A stretch of 51,581 nt of DNA from NCBI GenBank assembly GCA_009843635.1, contig VYDB01000098.1, positions 1-51,581 on the forward strand, given 5' to 3'. The position numbers and the translations under genes were made by a program. This document shows, piece after piece, positions 1 to 8,536 of this stretch. Source of the DNA: Gammaproteobacteria bacterium (GTDB lineage Bacteria > Pseudomonadota > Gammaproteobacteria > Pseudomonadales > Azotimanducaceae). Position 1 is the first letter of the stretch, and each line of letters starts with the position of its first letter. The notes under the pieces were generated by a model. It searched no databases. It was not told the origin of the DNA and worked only from the letters and a program-made list of their open reading frames with translations.

Positions 1-171
1 CCATGCCCCCCCACTCAGGCGTCAGCCAAAGGCGCGGGGGTGCGAGTAGTTACCTGATATGTATAATTTTTTCCTTTTTCGGAGCGATATCCCTATGTAC
101 GAAAGTTGGCGCAAATGCTGCGCAGCGGTTGAGGGGGCTTTTCGATTCATTTGGCTGCCGGGGGCGGGCTC

Positions 172-2034
172 ATGATCTGGCGCGTCCTGTTGGCCGTGGT
201 GGCGGTGCTGGCCATAGGGGGCTACTGGTTCTCGACCCAGTTTCCTCCGGAGCCGCCGGCGCCGACCGGCTATGCCGTGCGGGATGCCGCTTATCAGCAC
301 GTCAACCAAGCGGAGTTCGGCAACGGGCCGTACTTCGGCCGCACCACCTGGTCGGGGGCGCATCGGGATGCGCGCAACTCGGACTATGTGCCGGTGCCGT
401 CGCCCAATGCGGTGCGGCGCACTTGGACCGGCATAGAGGGAGGCAATTTCTTCATGCCGCCGGTCATTGGCGCCAATGGCAACGTCTATGCGACTTCGGC
501 GGGCGGGCCGGGGGAAAGCCACCTGCATGCGTTCACGCCGGGCGGCCGGTTGCTGTGGACGGCGGCGCCGATGCAGTCGATGGACGATCTGGATTCCGCC
601 GCCTACTTTTCCGCGCCGGTGGTGGATGTGGATGACCACCTGTACCTGCCGGATGCCAACCAGCTCTGGTCGTTCACCAACGAGGGCACGGTGCGTTGGG
701 TGACCGACCTGCCGGCGCTCGGCGTCCATGGCTACGCCTTTTCCGCCTTTTTCACCCACCAGGGCCATGTCGGCCTCATTTCCAGTGACGGCAAGGTGGC
801 GTTGTTTGATCGCGCCAGCGGCGAACTTACCGTGCCGATCCTCGATTTGCCGGGCGTTGATGGGGTGCCGTCGAGCCCCATGCCGCCAGGGCTGCTCGAC
901 GACGGCCTCATCGATCCGGCGCTGCAGCAGGACAATTGGGATGCGATCTGGGGCTTCAACATGGAGGTGGCGAACACGCCCTCCGTAAGCCCCGAAACGG
1001 GCCGCATCTTCATCGTCGCCACCGGGCGGCAGCCGGACCACACGGTGCTCTATGGGTTGGATGTGGGGCCGGAAGGCATTGAGATTGCGTTTGAAACCCA
1101 ACTCGGGGTGTCCGGCAGCGGCACCAGCCCCACGGTTTCATTCGATGGCAGCACGGTTTACGTGGTGGATGGCGAGGGCCACCTGACCGGGGTGTCCGCC
1201 ATCGATGGCAGCGTCGTCTGGCAGTCCTCGGAGCGTTCGGTGATGGGGGTGTCGTCCTCGACCATGCCCGATGGCAAGGTTTTTACCTTTCAATTCAATG
1301 AGTTGATTTGCTGGGATGGCTCGAACGGCGACGTGCTGTGGCGTCACGATCTCAACTGGATCGCCGATGAGGAGATCACCGGCCTGCCGACGCTCTTCGG
1401 CCAGCCCCAAGCGGATGTCGTGTCGGGCGTCACGACCACGGTGGACGGCATCTGGTTCATCATCAAGGCGGGCATCGAGATCGAGATTCCGGAAGACCAG
1501 CGCGACATGGCGCAGCCGCCTGTTGCCGGGCTGCCACTCGACACCTTCAAGCAGCCCATCAAGCACTTTCTGGTTCACTACGACTATGACGGCAACTTCG
1601 TCAGCAGGGCGCCCTTCGTGGACGATGGCGCGCTGGTGGTGATGGGGCTCGACGGCCGCCTGTACGCAACCACCTTGAGCGTGACCACCTCGATTGCCCA
1701 CTACGGCGCCAACCCCAACATGCCGTTCTTCATGCGCAACACCCCCAAGCCCCACGGCAGCTTGGTGGCCTACGATCCGGCGTCGTTCCTCGACTACTTC
1801 AAGGAACTGGTGGCTTGGCACGGGGCATTGCTGCGGGAAGGCCGGCAGGGGCCCGGTCAGGCGGCGTCCCTCGCGGCGCTGCACCTCAGCCTGGAGGAAG
1901 CCCTCGCCGCGGGGGAGTTGCCGCAGGGTGAATACGATGAGCTGCGGGCGCTGGTTGCCGAGGTGCAATCCGAGCCAGAAGCCGCAGCCCGCTTGCTGGC
2001 GGTGGAGGCCTTGGGGGAGGCGCTAGGGAACTAA
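172..2034 (+). CDS. Periplasmic PQQ-type beta-propeller (quinoprotein-like) protein
   Basis: A 620-residue protein. An N-terminal hydrophobic segment (starting MIWRVLLAVVAVLAIGGYW) looks like a signal anchor, so the body should be periplasmic. The rest shows repeated blade-like stretches of the PQQ/BamB propeller kind, for example VYVVDGEGHLTG..GSVVWQ around residues 330-350 and ICWDGSNGDVLWRH around 380, with the recurring pattern of a glycine/aspartate turn followed by V-x-W. The ATG at 172 is preferred over an upstream in-frame TTG (151) because a purine-rich GGGGGCGGG lies just ahead and the hydrophobic segment starts there. The C-terminal 90 residues are helical and Glu/Ala-rich, outside the propeller. 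I cannot tell whether it binds PQQ or is only a structural propeller. No partner dehydrogenase or cytochrome is adjacent. Confidence 0.8.
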   Translation: MIWRVLLAVVAVLAIGGYWFSTQFPPEPPAPTGYAVRDAAYQHVNQAEFGNGPYFGRTTWSGAHRDARNSDYVPVPSPNAVRRTWTGIEGGNFFMPPVIGANGNVYATSAGGPGESHLHAFTPGGRLLWTAAPMQSMDDLDSAAYFSAPVVDVDDHLYLPDANQLWSFTNEGTVRWVTDLPALGVHGYAFSAFFTHQGHVGLISSDGKVALFDRASGELTVPILDLPGVDGVPSSPMPPGLLDDGLIDPALQQDNWDAIWGFNMEVANTPSVSPETGRIFIVATGRQPDHTVLYGLDVGPEGIEIAFETQLGVSGSGTSPTVSFDGSTVYVVDGEGHLTGVSAIDGSVVWQSSERSVMGVSSSTMPDGKVFTFQFNELICWDGSNGDVLWRHDLNWIADEEITGLPTLFGQPQADVVSGVTTTVDGIWFIIKAGIEIEIPEDQRDMAQPPVAGLPLDTFKQPIKHFLVHYDYDGNFVSRAPFVDDGALVVMGLDGRLYATTLSVTTSIAHYGANPNMPFFMRNTPKPHGSLVAYDPASFLDYFKELVAWHGALLREGRQGPGQAASLAALHLSLEEALAAGELPQGEYDELRALVAEVQSEPEAAARLLAVEALGEALGN

Positions 2035-2170
2035 GACGCGAGCGGCGGTTCCACGGCACTCCACGATCTGTGTGGCCAACTGTTGAATGCGGGATTGATA
2101 CTGATGGGCCGGCCCTTGGGTGAACTCCCGGCTGATGAGCTTGCGGTAGGCGGTGTGCATGGGATCGGGG

Positions 2171-2608
2171 CTAGGGGGCTGGGTCGAGATCGATGACCAC
2201 CAAGTGCGCGTCGAGCCACTCCGGCAGCCATTTCGGCGCCCTTGGCCGCAGGCGGTCGAACACGTCGCGTTTGTAGACGGGGTCCTCAAACACCACCCGC
2301 GCCTTGCCGGTCAGCGTTTCGCCGCGTATCAGCATCCGCACCGGCGCATTGCCTTGGCGCAGCGGACGCCACCAGCGGCCGTCGGCGCCAGCGAACACCT
2401 GATCGCCCTCGCGCCGGTAGTTGACGGGCAGTTCCCGGCCGTCCGGCAGTTCCAGCAGCATGACGATCCCCGCCCGCTCGCCTTGGGGATTGTCGTGCAG
2501 TTCGGCCACAACGCGTGGGTTGTACACCAGCAGCGTATAGGCGCGAATGGCAAGAAAGACGGCGCCCAGTACGCCGATGATGATGAAGGTCCACTTCAGC
2601 CAGGCCAT
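2171..2608 (-). CDS. Small membrane-anchored protein, possibly nitroreductase/DUF385-like fold
   Basis: A 145-residue protein with one N-terminal transmembrane helix (WLKWTFIIIGVLGAVFLAI, residues 3-21) followed by a soluble beta-rich domain. The stretch around residues 75-105 (GDQVFAGADGRWWRPL then IRGETLTGKARVVF) has the rhythm of the deazaflavin-dependent nitroreductase (DUF385) family, in which a substrate-pocket strand is followed by a G-x-x-x-x-A-R strand; that resemblance is from memory and weak. The gene starts 28 nt after the end of the alpha/beta hydrolase gene on the same strand, so the two are probably co-transcribed. Function unknown. Confidence 0.65.
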   Translation of the reverse strand: MAWLKWTFIIIGVLGAVFLAIRAYTLLVYNPRVVAELHDNPQGERAGIVMLLELPDGRELPVNYRREGDQVFAGADGRWWRPLRQGNAPVRMLIRGETLTGKARVVFEDPVYKRDVFDRLRPRAPKWLPEWLDAHLVVIDLDPAP

Positions 2609-2636
2609 TGCGCGTCTCCCTTGGTCTAGTTGTGAA

Positions 2637-3536
2637 TCATGCGTCCGTTCGGTCCCGTCGCCAGGCTTCGATTTCCTGCGCCATCAGTTCGATCACCGCA
2701 TCGGGGGCCTGCATGGGAATGAAGTGGGTCACATGCGGCCAGTGCAGTTCCCGGCCTTGGGGAAAGCGCGCCGCCAAGCCCGGCCAGGTGGGTGAGGAGG
2801 CGAAGTCCATGATGCCGCGCTCGGCTTCGGGGGCCTTGGCGCGCACCACCAGCACGGGCACGTCCACCTTTGCCACGCTGTCGAAGATGGCGACGTTGGA
2901 CCTCGAGGCCATGTAAACCGATGCCTCGATTTCCGGCGGGCAGGCTAGGGTCATGCCGCCGTTGGCGGAGGCGACCAGGCCATGCTCGCAGTAGTCCCTG
3001 AAAGTCTGCGGGTCGTAAAGGGGAAAGGCGCTCTTAGGAGCGAGCCGTTCCATCATGTCGTCCACCGAGGTGAAAGCGTTGTAGCGCCGCGCCGCCGGAT
3101 GCATGCCGTCGGGCAAGTCGAATGCCAGCGTCGGGTTGGTGAAGGCCTCCGGGTCTGGGATGGTGGGGTCGAGCAGCAGCAGGCGGGCGAAGGCCCCCGT
3201 GGCGGCGGCCGCATCGACCAGGGCGTGGGCGCCCATGGAGTGACCGATGCCGATCAGGTTGCTGAGTTCCAAGGCCTCGACGAAGGCTGCCACGTCCTCG
3301 CCAACTACCTGCCAGTGCTCGATCTTGCGCTTCTCGCTGCGCCCGTGGCCGCGCTGCTCCAAGGCGATGGAGTGACAGTCGCCGAACGGCTCGAGAACCC
3401 GATCCCAGATGCGCCCGTGGAATCCGGTGGCGTGGACCAGCAGCAGCGTCGGCTCGCCGGGCTGCGGTTGGTTGCGTTCAAAGTAGGCCAGCTCCACGCC
3501 ATTGACGTGGATTTTGCGGAGGCGGGGGTCGGACAT
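2637..3536 (-). CDS. Alpha/beta hydrolase
   Basis: A 299-residue alpha/beta-hydrolase-fold enzyme. Visible hallmarks are the oxyanion-hole region LLVHATGFHGRIWD, the nucleophile elbow GIGHSMGAH (Ser in G-x-S-x-G), an acid-containing strand LLLDPTIPDP, and the C-terminal catalytic His in WPHVTHFIP. Length and order match epoxide hydrolase/haloperoxidase-like members. The start is put at the ATG at 3536 (MSDPRLRKIHVNG): the open frame continues upstream but would overlap the divergent dehydrogenase gene and its ribosome binding site. Substrate is not evident; the dehydrogenase and acyl-CoA dehydrogenase next door suggest lipid or ester catabolism. Confidence 0.88.
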   Translation of the reverse strand: MSDPRLRKIHVNGVELAYFERNQPQPGEPTLLLVHATGFHGRIWDRVLEPFGDCHSIALEQRGHGRSEKRKIEHWQVVGEDVAAFVEALELSNLIGIGHSMGAHALVDAAAATGAFARLLLLDPTIPDPEAFTNPTLAFDLPDGMHPAARRYNAFTSVDDMMERLAPKSAFPLYDPQTFRDYCEHGLVASANGGMTLACPPEIEASVYMASRSNVAIFDSVAKVDVPVLVVRAKAPEAERGIMDFASSPTWPGLAARFPQGRELHWPHVTHFIPMQAPDAVIELMAQEIEAWRRDRTDA

Positions 3537-3651
3537 GGACAACTGCGCTTTCTTTGAGGGCCATGTTAACAACTTCCCACCGCTTGGGCTTGCGCCTACG
3601 TTGCCGTTATTCTGAGCCGGTTTCAGACAATTGTTGAAGGAGAAGAGACCC

Positions 3652-4359
3652 ATGCCCCAAGACGTCTGCCTCGTTACTGGCGTTGGCCCGGGCACGGGCA
3701 AGGCCCTCGTTGAGCGCTTTGCCCAAGGCTATCGGGTGGCCATGCTGGCACGCAACGCGCAGCGCCTCGAGGAAATCGAAGGCGCTACGCCGAACGCGCG
3801 GGGCTACGCTTGCGACGTGAGCGACCCGGCGCAGTTGGAATCGACCCTTGCTGCGGTGCAGGCCGAGCTGGGCGCGCCCTCGGTGGTGATCCACAACGCG
3901 GTGGGCGGGGCCTTCGCCAACTTCCTGGAGCTTGACCCGGAAGTGCTCAACCGCAACTTCCAAGTGAACACCATGGCCCTGCTGCGCCTGGCCCAGGCCA
4001 CCGCCCCGGCGATGATCGAGGCAGGCAAGGGCGCGTTCCTGTGCACGGGCAACACCTCGGCCTACCGGGGCGTGGAAAACTTCGCCGGCTTCGCGCCCAC
4101 CAAGGCGGCGCAGCGCATCCTCTGCGAATCCATGGCCCGCCATCTCGGCCCCAAGGGGGTGCACGTGGCCTTCATCGGCATCGACGCGGTGATTGACGTG
4201 CCTTGGACCCGCAAGCGCTTTGCCGACAAGCCGGACGACTTCTTCTGCAAGCCTTCAGACATCGCCGCCGAGTGCTGGCACTTGGCGCACCAGCCCCGGT
4301 CGGCTTGGACCTTCAATGCGTTGATTCGCCCCTACGGGGAGAACTGGTCCGTATCTTGA
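3652..4359 (+). CDS. Short-chain dehydrogenase/reductase lacking the catalytic Tyr
   Basis: A 235-residue SDR-fold protein. The cofactor loop is TGVGPGTG (residues 9-16), followed by an Asp/Val motif (CDVSD) and HNAVGG at 81-86, the position of the usual NAG. The catalytic S is present (S136), but the YxxxK signature reads F147-A-P-T-K151, so the general-acid Tyr is replaced by Phe. I recall a subgroup of short SDR-like proteins with F-x-x-x-K and a conserved G-x-H-V-A-x-x-x-I-D segment, as here, so this may be a family trait. The start at 3652 follows AGGAGAAGAG at good spacing. It reads divergently from the hydrolase gene and stops 4 nt before the convergent acyl-CoA dehydrogenase. Confidence 0.85.
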   Translation: MPQDVCLVTGVGPGTGKALVERFAQGYRVAMLARNAQRLEEIEGATPNARGYACDVSDPAQLESTLAAVQAELGAPSVVIHNAVGGAFANFLELDPEVLNRNFQVNTMALLRLAQATAPAMIEAGKGAFLCTGNTSAYRGVENFAGFAPTKAAQRILCESMARHLGPKGVHVAFIGIDAVIDVPWTRKRFADKPDDFFCKPSDIAAECWHLAHQPRSAWTFNALIRPYGENWSVS

Positions 4360-4363
4360 AGCG

Positions 4364-5623
4364 CTAAGCGGAGCCGCCGTACTTGCGCAGTTCGGCGCGG
4401 CCCACCACTAGGTGATGCACCTCGTCGGGGCCGTCGGCCAGGCGCAGGGTGCGCTGGCCGGTGTACATCTCGGCCAGGGGGGTCCACTGGGAAACGCCGG
4501 TGGCACCGTGGATCTGGATCGCTTGGTCGATGATCTGGCAGACCCGCTCCGGCACCATGGCCTTGACCATGTGCACCCAGATGCGGGCTTCCTGGTTGCC
4601 GAGCACGTCCATCGCCTTGGCGGCCTGCAGCACCATCAGGCGCATGGCTTCGATCTCGATGCGGGCCCGGGAGATCACCTCGACGTTCTTGCCGAGCTGG
4701 GCGATGGGTTTGCCGAAGGCTTCGCGGCTGAGGCCCCGGCGGACCATCAGGTCCAAGGCCTTTTCGGCTTGGCCGATGGAGCGCATGCAGTGGTGGATGC
4801 GGCCCGGCCCCAGGCGCACTTGGGAGATCTCGAAGCCGCGGCCCTCGCCGAGCAGGATGTTCTCCTTGGGCACCCGGACGTTGTCGAACCGCAGGTGCAT
4901 GTGGCCGTGGGGTGCGTCGTCGTGGCCGAAGACGTGCATGGGGCCGAGGATTTCGACCCCGGGGGTGTCGATGGGCACCAGGATTTGCGACTGCTGCTTG
5001 TGGGTGGCTGCATCCGGGCTGGTCTTGACCATGCAGATCATGATCTTGCAGCGGGGGTCGCCCGCCCCGGAGATGTAGTACTTCTCGCCGTTGATCACCC
5101 ATTCGTCGCCGTCGAGCACCGCCCGGGTGCCGATGTTCTTGGCGTCGGAGGATGCCAGGTTCGGCTCCGTCATGGCGTAGGCGGAGCGAATTTCACCGTT
5201 CAGCAGCGGCTTGAGCCACTGCTCCTTCTGCTCCGGGGTGCCGACCCGTTCCAGCACCTCCATGTTGCCGGTGTCCGGGGCGCTGCAGTTGAGCGATTCG
5301 GAGGCCAGCGGGCACTTGCCGAGTTCGGCGGCGATGTAGGCGTAGTCGAGGTTCTTCAAGCCTTCGCCGGTCTCGGCGTCGGGCAGGAAGAAGTTCCACA
5401 GGCCCGACTCCTTGGCCTTGTTCTTGGCGCCATCGAGCAATTCAAGCTGGCCCGGCGCCCAGCTCCAGCGGTCCTGGCGGCCTTCGCCGAGGCGGTAGAA
5501 CTCCTCGACGATGGGCTCCACGTTCTCGGTGATGTGCTTCTTCACCGCTGCCATCAGCGGCTCCGCCTCGGCGGACATGGTCAGGTCGTACAGGTCGGCG
5601 TTCAGGCCGTTGTCATCGGACAT
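4364..5623 (-). CDS. Acyl-CoA dehydrogenase (FAD-dependent)
   Basis: A 419-residue acyl-CoA dehydrogenase, introducing a 2,3 double bond in an acyl-CoA with FAD as electron acceptor. The AMTEPNLASSDA segment (about residues 171-182) and the WVINGEKYYISGAGDP block (about 196-211) are the standard FAD/substrate-binding signatures of the middle domain. The helical C-terminal domain contains the IHGATGVSQWTPLAEMY motif and ends with the typical RLADGPDEVHH..V stretch. It resembles the long-chain FadE-like enzymes common in catabolic clusters. It is transcribed divergently from the serine hydrolase gene (82-nt gap). No electron-transfer flavoprotein gene is nearby. Confidence 0.93.
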   Translation of the reverse strand: MSDDNGLNADLYDLTMSAEAEPLMAAVKKHITENVEPIVEEFYRLGEGRQDRWSWAPGQLELLDGAKNKAKESGLWNFFLPDAETGEGLKNLDYAYIAAELGKCPLASESLNCSAPDTGNMEVLERVGTPEQKEQWLKPLLNGEIRSAYAMTEPNLASSDAKNIGTRAVLDGDEWVINGEKYYISGAGDPRCKIMICMVKTSPDAATHKQQSQILVPIDTPGVEILGPMHVFGHDDAPHGHMHLRFDNVRVPKENILLGEGRGFEISQVRLGPGRIHHCMRSIGQAEKALDLMVRRGLSREAFGKPIAQLGKNVEVISRARIEIEAMRLMVLQAAKAMDVLGNQEARIWVHMVKAMVPERVCQIIDQAIQIHGATGVSQWTPLAEMYTGQRTLRLADGPDEVHHLVVGRAELRKYGGSA

Positions 5624-5705
5624 TGAAATTCCCCATTGAGTTTGGCATTGGAAAACTCAGCATTCTACCGGTAGTCTGCCGCATTCGCAGTAGTGAGGCA
5701 TTGAA

Positions 5706-6854
5706 ATGCGCAACGGGCTTTTGGCATGGGCGCTGGCCGCAGCTTGCTTGGGAGCGGCCTTGGGCTGGGCGGAAGAGGAAGACCTGCACGGCGGCGAGGG
5801 CATCCTGTTCTGGACCCCCGAGCAGCAGATTGTCGGCTATCGAGCCATCGACGACCTCTATCCCACGCGGGAGATCAAGGCGGGCGGACATCCCTATCCC
5901 CTCATTCCGGCCGAGCGGGACTTCAGCACGTTCCGCTATCGCCACGAGGGGGAGCGCAGAACCGTCGATGAGTACATGGCGTCCCAGCGCATCGCCGGCC
6001 TGATTGCCGTTAAGGACGGCAAGGTGGCGTTGGAGCGCTATGGCCTTGGCAACGACGCGGCCAGCCGCTGGATCTCGTTCTCCATCGCCAAGTCGGTGGT
6101 CAGCCTGTTGATCGGCGCGGCCATCCTGGACGGCTACATCGAGAGCGTGGACGACTTGGTGGTGGACTACCTGCCGCGCCTCAAGGGCGGCGTCTATGAC
6201 GAGGTGACCATCCGCCACATCCTGCAGATGTCGTCTGGCGTGGCCTGGAACGAGGACTACGCCGATCCGCAGTCGGACACCGCGCTGGCCCCGGGCGGCG
6301 GCATGGCGCTGATCGAGTACATGAAGGTCCTGCCGCGGGTGGCCGAACCGGGGGTGGAGTTCAACTACAACACCGGCGAGACGAGCATTGCCGGAGCCGT
6401 GCTGCGGGCCGCCATCGGCAACAACTTGGCCACCTACCTGACGCACAAGATCTGGCGCCCGTTCGGCATGGAGGCGGACGCGAGTTGGCTGATCGACGCG
6501 CCGGGCGGCCACGAATACGGCGGCTGCTGCATCAACGCGACCCTGCGCGACTACGCCAGGATCGGCCTCATCACCCTAAACGGCGGCGTCACGCCGCTCA
6601 AGAAACGGGTGGTGCCCGAGGGCTGGATGCAAGACTCGGTGGCCCCGTCACAGGGCTACGACGGCTACGGCTACTATTGGTGGCTGTTTGGCGATGGCGT
6701 GTACGGCGGCTTGGGCATCTTCGGCCAGACCATCTGGATCGACCCGGCCCGCAACATCGTCATCGCCCAGCATGCGGCTTGGCCCAATGCCGGGGACGAC
6801 GCCCTGCGCAGCCACCGGGCGGCCTTCATCGCCGCCTTGGCCGATGCGCTGTGA
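5706..6854 (+). CDS. Periplasmic serine hydrolase of the class C beta-lactamase family
   Basis: A 382-residue protein with a clear Sec signal peptide (MRNGLLAWALAAACLGAALG, predicted cut near residue 21). The nucleophile motif is S126-I-A-K129 (S-x-x-K), and NYNTGET contains the Y-x-N element of the beta-lactamase/DD-peptidase superfamily. The third element is not a textbook KTG; the YGYYWWLF region and GIFGQTIW lie where it would be. Such proteins are usually esterases or 6-aminohexanoate-dimer-hydrolase-like amidases rather than true beta-lactamases. It is followed 46 nt later by the methyltransferase gene on the same strand. Confidence 0.88.
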   Translation: MRNGLLAWALAAACLGAALGWAEEEDLHGGEGILFWTPEQQIVGYRAIDDLYPTREIKAGGHPYPLIPAERDFSTFRYRHEGERRTVDEYMASQRIAGLIAVKDGKVALERYGLGNDAASRWISFSIAKSVVSLLIGAAILDGYIESVDDLVVDYLPRLKGGVYDEVTIRHILQMSSGVAWNEDYADPQSDTALAPGGGMALIEYMKVLPRVAEPGVEFNYNTGETSIAGAVLRAAIGNNLATYLTHKIWRPFGMEADASWLIDAPGGHEYGGCCINATLRDYARIGLITLNGGVTPLKKRVVPEGWMQDSVAPSQGYDGYGYYWWLFGDGVYGGLGIFGQTIWIDPARNIVIAQHAAWPNAGDDALRSHRAAFIAALADAL

Positions 6855-6900
6855 GGCAGCGCCAGCAAACGCCAATCAACCAACGAAGGATAAGGACATC

Positions 6901-7971
6901 ATGAGCGCAACGATCGATCCAGATGAACTGAAGCGCTACAGCTTCAATGTATGGGGCTTCAAGCAGGGCGAAATGGTTTCGCTGATGATTCACATCGGCG
7001 ACCGCTTGGGGCTTTACCAGGCCTTGGCCGGCGCCGGCCCGGTCACGGCCGGGGAGTTGGCGGCGAAGACCGGGCTCAAGGAGCGTTGGCTGCTGGAATG
7101 GCTGCGCGGCCAGGCGGCAGCGAGGCTGCTCGACTCTTCAGACGGCGACCGCTTTGAGCTCAGCCCCGTGGGGGCGGCGGTGCTGGCGGACGAGGAGGGG
7201 AGCTTGGCCTTTGCCGCAGGCGCGTTCAGCAGTCCCATTCCACCGGAGACCACCGACAAGCTGGTGGACGCCTTTCGCACCGGCATCGGCCTATCCTACG
7301 AGGAGTTGGGGCCGAACGCGGCCCATCGCACGGAGCGCATGCTCGGCCCTTGGGTGCGCCAGGCCCTGGTGCCGCAAATTCTGCCGGCGTTGGACGGGGT
7401 GGCGGAGAAGCTCGAGCGGGGCGCAGTAGTGGCCGACGTGGGCTGTGGGGGTGGCCTCGCCATCGCCGCCATGGCCGAGGCCTATCCCAATTCCGAGTTC
7501 CACGGCTACGACCCGAGCAACCACGCCATCGACCGCTGCCGCGAGAAGGTGGCCGAGCAGGGGCTCAAGAACCTGACAACCTTCGTCGCTGGCGGCGAGG
7601 CCCTGCCCTCGGAAGCGACCTACGACTTCCTCATCACCTTCGATTGCATCCACGACATGACCCGCCCCGCCGAGGTCATCGCCGCCATCCGCCGGGCGCT
7701 CAAGCCCGACGGCACCTGGTTGATCAAGGACATCCGCAGCACGCCCGACTTCAAGCAAAACATGCGCAACCCCATGCTGGCGATGTTCTACGGCTTCTCC
7801 GTCTCCGCCTGCATGTCCTCAGCCCTATCCGAGCCCGACGGCGCCGGGCTCGGCACCCTGGGCTTCAACCCAGCGGTGGCGGAGAACATGGTGCGCGAGG
7901 CCGGCTTCACCCGCTTTCGCATGCACGACTTCGACGATCCGAGCAACTTGTACTACGAAGTGCGGGTTTGA
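6901..7971 (+). CDS. SAM-dependent methyltransferase with N-terminal winged helix
   Basis: A 356-residue class I methyltransferase. Residues 1-100 form a helical/winged-helix dimerisation domain (G-D-R-L-G-L-Y-Q-A-L, then ELAAKTGLKERWLLEWL). The SAM-binding motif I is VVADVGCGGG at about residues 177-186, with motif II YDPS about 25 residues on and FDCIHDM as the post-motif strand. This architecture matches the Rv2258c-like/O-methyltransferase group acting on small molecules. The ATG at 6901 is preceded by GAAGGATAAGGAC, giving a good ribosome binding site. It is the last gene before the low-GC accessory island, and its 3' end lies 60 nt from a relic of the first peptide unit. Confidence 0.9.
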   Translation: MSATIDPDELKRYSFNVWGFKQGEMVSLMIHIGDRLGLYQALAGAGPVTAGELAAKTGLKERWLLEWLRGQAAARLLDSSDGDRFELSPVGAAVLADEEGSLAFAAGAFSSPIPPETTDKLVDAFRTGIGLSYEELGPNAAHRTERMLGPWVRQALVPQILPALDGVAEKLERGAVVADVGCGGGLAIAAMAEAYPNSEFHGYDPSNHAIDRCREKVAEQGLKNLTTFVAGGEALPSEATYDFLITFDCIHDMTRPAEVIAAIRRALKPDGTWLIKDIRSTPDFKQNMRNPMLAMFYGFSVSACMSSALSEPDGAGLGTLGFNPAVAENMVREAGFTRFRMHDFDDPSNLYYEVRV

Positions 7972-8042
7972 AGGCCGGTCTCCGTCTGGGCCGCCGCCAA
8001 CTCCGTGGTGTTTCTGACGGGTCAGCTTGTCCATGAGCGAAA

Positions 8043-8066
8043 CGGGTTCCGTTATCACGGAACCCG
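8043..8066 (-). terminator. Perfect hairpin downstream of peptide gene 1
   Basis: CGGGTTCCGT and ACGGAACCCG form a perfect 10-bp inverted repeat around a 4-nt loop. On the minus strand it lies 42 nt after the stop of the first double-glycine peptide gene and is followed by only three T residues. It is therefore either a weak terminator or an attenuator. The equivalent hairpin behind peptide gene 2 (14126-14151) has the same stem-loop geometry and the same following TTTC. Confidence 0.6.
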
Positions 8067-8107
8067 CCTCTGGCTGACTCGCATGCGAGCCTGCTGAACC
8101 GCTGCGC

Positions 8108-8281
8108 CTAGTGGAGGGGAGTGCCCCCGGGGATGGGTGCGGGGGTACCGTTGTTGGGAAGGCCGTTGGTCAGACCGCTCACCCACGCCAGGAATTGCTG
8201 CCTCGACGTGTTTCCAGCGAACGAGCCCTGGCCTACGCCGCCGCCCGCCAAGTCCATTTCGGTATTGTTGAGTTCACGCAT
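8108..8281 (-). CDS. Double-glycine leader peptide 1 (bacteriocin-like)
   Basis: A 57-residue peptide. Its leader MRELNNTEMDLAGGG has Met-Arg-Glu-Leu at 1-4, an acidic residue at 8, Met 9, Ala 12 and Gly-Gly at 14-15, exactly aligned with two further genes at 14175 and 14636. Double-glycine leaders are known to be cut after the second Gly by C39-peptidase ABC transporters. The 42-residue remainder is polar and rich in Gly, Asn and Pro, unlike the hydrophobic cores of the other two. Start choice: GGGAGACGCGAAA lies immediately upstream, the same ribosome-binding block as in the other two genes, and the frame above it shows no homology. No transporter is encoded in this window. Confidence 0.72.
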   Translation of the reverse strand: MRELNNTEMDLAGGGVGQGSFAGNTSRQQFLAWVSGLTNGLPNNGTPAPIPGGTPLH

Positions 8282-8435
8282 TTTCGCGTCTCCCATAAGG
8301 TTGATTGGAAGCGCAGATTCCCAGTGACTGATCTCCAATTCAAGATGCATGGCGCATGTTCCCCAGTCCTTCCACATTGCGATATCGCCGTCCCATTCAT
8401 CAATGGAGGAACTCGCACAAAGACCGCGAATTTGT
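8282..8435 (-). repeat. 5' leader block of peptide gene 1, paralogous to 14313-14463
   Basis: Read toward the peptide start, this block and the one before peptide 2 share a 19-nt palindrome about 140 nt upstream of the ATG. Next comes a stretch ending in GATATC (+ strand GTCCTTCCACATTGCGATATC here, GTCTTCCATCTTTCGATATC there) about 105 nt upstream, then CTTCCAATCAAC just ahead of GGAGACGC. Spacing is conserved to within 3 nt for each element, so the blocks are probably duplicated promoter/5' untranslated regions. Confidence 0.6.
8417..8435. promoter_or_regulatory. Operator-like palindrome upstream of peptide gene 1
   Basis: ACAAA-N9-TTTGT, 19 nt long, centred about 145 nt upstream of the peptide start. 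A 19-nt element of the same form and spacing lies upstream of peptide gene 2. The outer five bases on each side are identical in both copies while the centre differs, as expected of a regulator half-site pair. No regulator is identified. Confidence 0.45.
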
Positions 8436-8536
8436 AGGAAAAGGCGCACAAATGAGTCGCGCGTCACGCCACTCCAGCAGTCGCCGAATTGCCGCAACTT
8501 ACGCTGGGTGCGTGAAAAAGTGATAACCCTCATCAA

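Noticed and set aside
4412-5626. 404-codon open frame on the + strand
   Set aside because: It is the antisense of the acyl-CoA dehydrogenase at 4364-5623; its product is His/Val/Leu/Gly-rich with no domain. High GC leaves antisense frames open.
8282-8536. Upstream extension of peptide 1 to a 142-codon frame
   Set aside because: The similarity to the other two peptides begins at MREL, and the shared ribosome-binding block lies inside this extension, so the long frame is not the gene.
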